Source of the DNA: Notospermus geniculatus
Taxonomy: Eukaryota > Nemertea > Pilidiophora > Heteronemertea > Lineidae
Direction of reading: 5' to 3'
NCBI GenBank assembly: GCA_002633025.1
Contig: NMRB01000361.1
Location: 68,881-132,880, forward strand
Length of the DNA: 64,000 nucleotides
The position numbers and the translations under genes were made by a program. The notes under the pieces were generated by a model. That model saw nothing but the letters and a program-made list of their open reading frames with translations. It had not been told where the DNA came from and did not search any database. This document shows, in pieces, positions 61,701-64,000 of the stretch; within the stretch, counting starts at the first letter, position 1; each line of letters starts with the position of its first letter.

Positions 61701-63698
61701 TACTCAACACACAGAGCCTTCAGTGATCCTATGCTTGCTTTCTGGTTGAAGACTGACACAGAACTTGAAGGAGCTGCCGATGGGACAGTGATGTCAAAGC
61801 CTGTGGCCAGTCCTCTGCAACTCCTGTAGAACACAACCATAACAACAGGTGCTACTCCACATGAGAGTTTTCTCATGCGAGTTGGCTCTCAATGGGCAAT
61901 TCATTATTGTTGGCTTCCTCACGGCTTACTCCTTGACCAGTGGAACAAAATGACTGTCCATAGCTCTCTTCAGCCAAGTTGCCCATAGAGAGCCAACTTG
62001 TGCTCGCAATCTCCCATTTGGAGGAGCACCTTTTACAGCATTTGTGCATGATACTCAAGTTCCAGTACATATCTGATTTGAATATTCATGTTGTTTAGGC
62101 ATTCAGAGCTCAGGTCCACGAGCTGATGGAGAAACTAAGAGATAAGGTAGACAGCACTCTTGCTTGGGCTGTTGTGCATGTAGCTACCCAATATCACACT
62201 TCACCTCTTCACAGTCGGGCTTGCTGTGGACTCGTACACTTCATTCCAATGTCTCTTCTCAGAAGAGCTTCTGACTGATCCTTCACGGAGTCTACACTAC
62301 GTGTAGTTTTGTCTTAGGTCTCTTGTCTTCCATGCGTGGACCTCTCTATCCCTGCTTGCAATAGTATAGGCCTGATTGCACTGCATGTGGTGGAATGGTG
62401 ATGGGGTATGAGTGTTTTGGCTTTGTGAGATCTGCCCACTGAAGTGAAAGAATGTTCTCAGAAGATCGGGGGAGCACTCTGTTCTGAACTTAGCAGGCCG
62501 ACACATTACCGGTAGTGTAGACAACCATGCTCCCAGGTCTTCTTTGTTTACTTAGCGTGAGTAATGACTTTTCTATTGTAGGATTCAGAGATGGAGGCAG
62601 TAAGAGCAAACGCTGACAATCTCAGAAAAGAGAACCTTCTTTTGAAACACAAGATGGAGAAGATGAAGGAGTCGATAGATGTGATGAAGATGAGAAGACG
62701 CCCGTCCGTACAATGTAAGTGTGGTTTATCGGTAGAAGAGGGACTTATCTTGAGACTGTCTCGAGGAACTTCTTGGTAGAGTTCTTGTCCAGTTTCCACA
62801 GTGGCAGATGTGGGGCCAGATCACTTCTCCAACCGAATAAGCCTGTCCCATTTCACGGTTTTACACAAAAGGAGGATCTGTTCAGGAACTCTATTTAAAA
62901 CATTGCTGGTGGATGTTTTGCAGTTTTTGGCAAGCAAACGCTAAGCATGGTTGTTAACTGTTCAACATCCTGCTGCTCCCTTCACCACCACATCTCAGGA
63001 GGACTCTTCTGATTATCCCTCGGGGGTCTTTCTGCATGACGCTGTCCCACCATCTCCAACAGTTCTTTCACTGGGCTTAGCTGACAGTTACCTGGTGAAA
63101 TTGCCTGTGAATTGGTCCACCACAGCTCATGTCCACGTGTCTCACAAACCCTCGTGATGAACCACACAACATCCTGTAATTTATCTTTTTCAGCAATGAC
63201 AGGAACATCAGGAGAGCGACCACCGGGACCATCACGGCGGACCTCTCAGGATAGCCAGAGTGGTGACAAGTCCTCTCATAGCCATGGTAACAAGGTGTCC
63301 ATGGATGCAGAGATCGCTAAGGCGCTCAAGGTGTTCTTCAGGGATATCAAGACGGTACAGGTCAAGGTCAAAGATCTAAGGGGGCGTGGTAAGTACCTGC
63401 GGAAAGGCTAGCAATCTAGTTCTAGCTGGTTCCCTGTCTTTCACTGCAGGTATTGGAATTGAGCATGAAACCAATCGACTTAGTACACACCCAGCACGTG
63501 GCACGTGACACGTGGGTGTCATGTCATCTCTTGTGTTTGTCTTTTCCAGGGTCAACAGGGAAGAATCTATTCCAAGAGGATGTGGTTGGCATTGACGAGA
63601 CATTAGACAGCTGTGTTGGTGCTTTAAAGGGCAGCATGTCAGACATTATCAGAAAGATGAAGGAGGCATCTGAAACACCCAATAACCATGGAAACTGA
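48404..63698 (+). CDS. KIF28P: KIF28/KLP-6-like kinesin-3 motor protein
   Basis: ATP-driven microtubule motor; the nematode relative KLP-6 works in ciliated sensory neurons. Exons: 48404-48454, 51384-51572, 51885-52091, 52611-52739, cassette A or B (below), 57034-57238, 57458-57670, 57905-57965, 58259-58385, 58815-59079 (or -59096), 59342-59448, 59890-60035, 60359-60622, 61085-61251, 61454-61542, 62099-62146, 62582-62714, 63194-63388, 63550-63698. With one cassette and the 59079 donor this is 3156 bases in frame: 1051 aa plus TGA. Order: motor (P-loop GQTGSGKS, residues 107-114), neck coil, FHA, kinesin-3 middle region, C-terminal coil. The ATG at 48404 begins [17 protein letters not shown], a complete kinesin beta-1. 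KIF1/KIF13 groups were considered; the short length and RVRPYNQREKN start fit KIF28/KLP-6 better. Confidence 0.85.
48635..49387. mobile_element. Non-autonomous DNA transposon, 753 bp, in kinesin intron 1
   Basis: Termini ATAAAGGAATCAAACC and GGTTTGATTCCTTTAT are part of inverted repeats of about 37 perfect bases. Flanked by ATAATACC at 48627-48634 and 49388-49395, a 7-8-bp target duplication as in hAT elements. No transposase frame. Confidence 0.85.
49715..50070. mobile_element. TIR element hosting a nested MITE
   Basis: Arms of about 53 bases contain AAACTCGAGTTTAAAC, ACCGGTTCATT and CATAAGCACACCCA in inverse order at each end. The interior is interrupted by the MITE at 49870-49986. Confidence 0.8.
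49870..49986. mobile_element. MITE with GCCCGTATTCTAGAAGC ends, copy 2 (nested)
   Basis: 117 bases. Ends GCCCGTATTCTAGAAGC and GCTTCTAGAATACGGCCC; flanked by GTTATG on both sides (49864-49869, 49987-49992). Shares its interior with 27144-27242. Confidence 0.8.
50511..50592 (-). repeat. tRNA-like SINE head (minus strand)
   Basis: On the minus strand TGGCGCAAAACGCTGGCAGG precedes a B box GGGTTCGAATTCCG. Not a complete cloverleaf. Lies in kinesin intron 1. Confidence 0.4.
52805..53275. repeat. Minisatellite, about 42-bp unit, roughly 10-11 copies
   Basis: Units of TTCGTTAGTGAAAGCACTTT plus CAATCTTCTGACGGTCATTG fill the intron upstream of cassette A and stop just before its acceptor. Confidence 0.9.
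53281..54998 (+). CDS. Kinesin motor cassette A (switch I and II exons, first copy)
   Basis: Exons 53281-53415, 54164-54327 and 54887-54998. They encode [16 protein letters not shown], switch I NATSSRSH, switch [23 protein letters not shown] and [13 protein letters not shown]. The unit enters and leaves in phase 0 (411 bases, 137 codons). The acceptor of the first exon has a normal pyrimidine context. Introns hold a CCAAT-type minisatellite and two CATCCTGAG foldback elements absent from cassette B. Confidence 0.88.
53430..53690. repeat. Degenerate minisatellite with ATTGG (inverted CCAAT) boxes, copy A
   Basis: Irregular units of about 30 bases around CTCTCTGATTGGTCA. At least five ATTGG pentamers. 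Duplicated with cassette B at about 55430-55685. Confidence 0.7.
54353..54458. mobile_element. Foldback MITE (CATCCTGAG family), 106 bp, cassette A only
   Basis: Ends CATCCTGAGAACATCAG and CTGATGTTCTCAGGATG. Flanked by GGTCCAAAC at 54344-54352 and 54459-54467. Cassette B has the unoccupied site with a single GGTCCAAAC (56162-56170). Confidence 0.92.
54564..54667. mobile_element. Foldback MITE (CATCCTGAG family), 104 bp, cassette A only
   Basis: Ends CATCCTGAGAATATCAGGCG and CGCCTGATGTTCTCAGGATG. Flanked by GATACCCG at 54556-54563 and 54668-54675. Confidence 0.9.
55285..56710 (+). CDS. Kinesin motor cassette B (tandem duplicate of cassette A)
   Basis: Exons 55285-55419, 55982-56145 and 56599-56710 encode the same 137 residues as cassette A. 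Eight base changes separate the copies, all silent by my reading. A protein containing both would carry two switch I and II regions and should not fold as a motor. One copy must therefore be skipped, or one is an alternative haplotype. The first exon's acceptor is preceded by purine-rich AGAAGATTACAG and looks weak. Confidence 0.85.
55430..55685. repeat. Degenerate ATTGG minisatellite, copy B
   Basis: Near-identical counterpart of 53430-53690 with small substitutions. Confidence 0.7.
56251..56380. mobile_element. MITE with AGGGAGTTTTCGCAAA ends, cassette B only
   Basis: 130 bases. Left arm AGGGAGTTTTCGCAAA and CCCCCGAAACGCCAACGCG; right arm CGCGTTGGCGTTTCGGGGG and CGAAAACTCCCT. Flanked by AAT/AAT. 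Confidence 0.88.
57034..57670 (+). CDS. Kinesin motor end, neck and first coil
   Basis: 57034-57238 encodes [20 protein letters not shown] and [15 protein letters not shown], the last motor helix. It is followed by [18 protein letters not shown], a neck coil. 57458-57670 continues with [14 protein letters not shown] and [15 protein letters not shown]. Phases 0 to 1 and 1 to 1. Confidence 0.9.
57680..57776. repeat. Dispersed repeat resembling 58403-58498
   Basis: CTTCACAACCGCTCCCCTCC, GGGTACGAC and TTCTCAGGAT recur at 58430-58498. Possibly worn members of the CATCCTGAG foldback family. Confidence 0.45.
57905..59096 (+). CDS. Kinesin FHA domain exons
   Basis: 57905-57965 ends VDIQLRGLG. 58259-58385 reads [12 protein letters not shown] then [10 protein letters not shown]. 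58815 onward starts [17 protein letters not shown]. These are the RGxG-H, NG and DRI-LG elements of a forkhead-associated phosphothreonine-binding domain, standard in kinesin-3. The last exon continues with [13 protein letters not shown] and [17 protein letters not shown]. Its donor is ambiguous (59079 or 59096). Confidence 0.88.
58403..58498. repeat. Dispersed repeat resembling 57680-57776
   Basis: CTTCACAACTGCTCCCCTCC, GGGGTACGAC and ATTCTCAGGATG. See 57680-57776. Confidence 0.45.
59342..61542 (+). CDS. Kinesin-3 middle region
   Basis: Exons 59342-59448, 59890-60035, 60359-60622, 61085-61251 and 61454-61542. They encode [58 protein letters not shown] and LELGF-like KIF1-type beta-rich sequence, then an acidic Ser-rich linker. 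DPFWDP is a conserved kinesin-3 signature. The first of these exons needs phase 1 on its 5' side. Confidence 0.85.
59473..59584. mobile_element. Foldback MITE (CATCCTGAG family), 112 bp
   Basis: Ends CATCCTCCCACATCAGGGG and CTATGGGAGGATG. Flanked by a perfect CCCAAGAAC at 59464-59472 and 59585-59593, a 9-bp target duplication. Confidence 0.88.
60756..60840 (+). repeat. Chimeric tRNA-like / 5S rRNA-like element
   Basis: 60793-60840 matches the internal promoter part of metazoan 5S rRNA: GAAGTTAAGCAACGTAGAGC, then TCAGTACATGGATGGGTGAC. Directly before it, TGGCCTAGAGTGGTTGG (60757-60773) resembles a tRNA A box. Not a full 5S gene: the 5' third and 3' end are absent. Probably a SINE fragment in a kinesin intron. 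Confidence 0.75.
61847..62032. mobile_element. TIR element (TTAAGGCACTCC family), copy 6
   Basis: Starts AGGTGCTACTCCACATGAG and ends TTGGAGGAGCACCTT. Interior GGCTCTCAATGGGCAATTCA. In a kinesin intron. Confidence 0.75.
62099..63698 (+). CDS. Kinesin C-terminal coil and tail
   Basis: 62099-62146 [16 protein letters not shown] and 62582-62714 [30 protein letters not shown] form a coiled coil. 63194-63388 holds a Ser/Arg-rich linker and [15 protein letters not shown]. 63550-63698 holds [17 protein letters not shown] and the stop TGA at 63696-63698. No AATAAA is visible in the remaining 302 bases. Confidence 0.85.
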
Positions 63699-63927
63699 CA
63701 CGCTGGCGAGTCACATGTTCTCATCGGTGAAAAAATGATGGCACTCCCACTCTCAGTCAATGACGAGACATCCGATCCTGGAGTAAGATCTAAAAGATCT
63801 AACTGGAAAGCGGTCCTTTGAACTACATGCAAGTGGGATGTATTCTGTTGATGCTGTTTTGACTTTCCGTCCACAACCTGTAGAGTACCGAGCTTATGTC
63901 ACCATATTATAGATTGGTAGCAATGTC

Positions 63928-64000
63928 CATCTTGCCATATCAAGGCCTACAGTCACTTGGCCCTTCGAACTACGCGAGCGAAAGTAGGAGGGACAGGAAT
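63928..64000. repeat. Hairpin element related to 38215 and 39048, cut by window end
   Basis: CCATCTTGCCATATCAAGG, CCCTTCGAACTAC and CGAAAGTAGGAGGGACAGG match, in inverse orientation, the interior and arms of 39048-39168. Confidence 0.5.

Overview
This is eukaryotic, animal nuclear DNA: two long multi-exon genes with consensus GT-AG introns, tRNA- and 5S-derived SINE-like sequences, minisatellites and many short inverted-repeat DNA transposons. There is no bacterial-style gene organisation. The genes, the dense MITE load and near-duplicate segments that look like alternative haplotypes suggest a highly polymorphic invertebrate, such as a marine deuterostome or lophotrochozoan. The species cannot be fixed from the sequence alone.

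Layout. 1-4419 is intronic or upstream DNA of the first gene. 4420-34425 (+) holds 33 coding exons of an MRCK/CDC42BP-type kinase, giving 1595 aa in one consistent reading frame. The order is kinase, AGC tail, coiled coil, C1, PH, CNH, CRIB, Ser-rich tail. The N-terminal kinase exons lie outside the window. 34426 to about 35090 is its 3' UTR. 35100-42460 is intergenic; it contains a tRNA-derived SINE, hairpin elements and a roughly 950-bp sequence present twice around a 587-base assembly gap. 42462-43463 (-) is an intact 333-aa acidic, Ser/Pro-rich ORF of unknown function. 43464-48029 is mostly noncoding with small palindromic elements. A tRNA-Asp(GTC) gene lies at 48030-48100. 48404-63698 (+) is a KIF28/KLP-6-like kinesin-3 gene with motor, FHA domain, kinesin-3 middle region and C-terminal coil, about 1051 aa with one copy of each exon.

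The most notable feature is inside the kinesin. Three consecutive motor exons, carrying switch I and switch II, occur twice in tandem. The two copies differ by 8 substitutions in 411 coding bases, all synonymous, while their introns carry different transposon insertions. One such insertion can be read as a filled site against an empty site, giving a 9-bp target duplication. This is either a recent intragenic duplication or two haplotypes joined by the assembler; the second duplication, flanking the N gap, makes the assembly explanation a serious contender.

The two main genes are independent transcription units. MRCK kinases act downstream of Cdc42/Rac on actomyosin. KLP-6-type kinesins are ATP-driven microtubule motors linked to ciliated sensory neurons in nematodes. 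Nothing here indicates co-regulation, and I found no convincing new multi-gene system.
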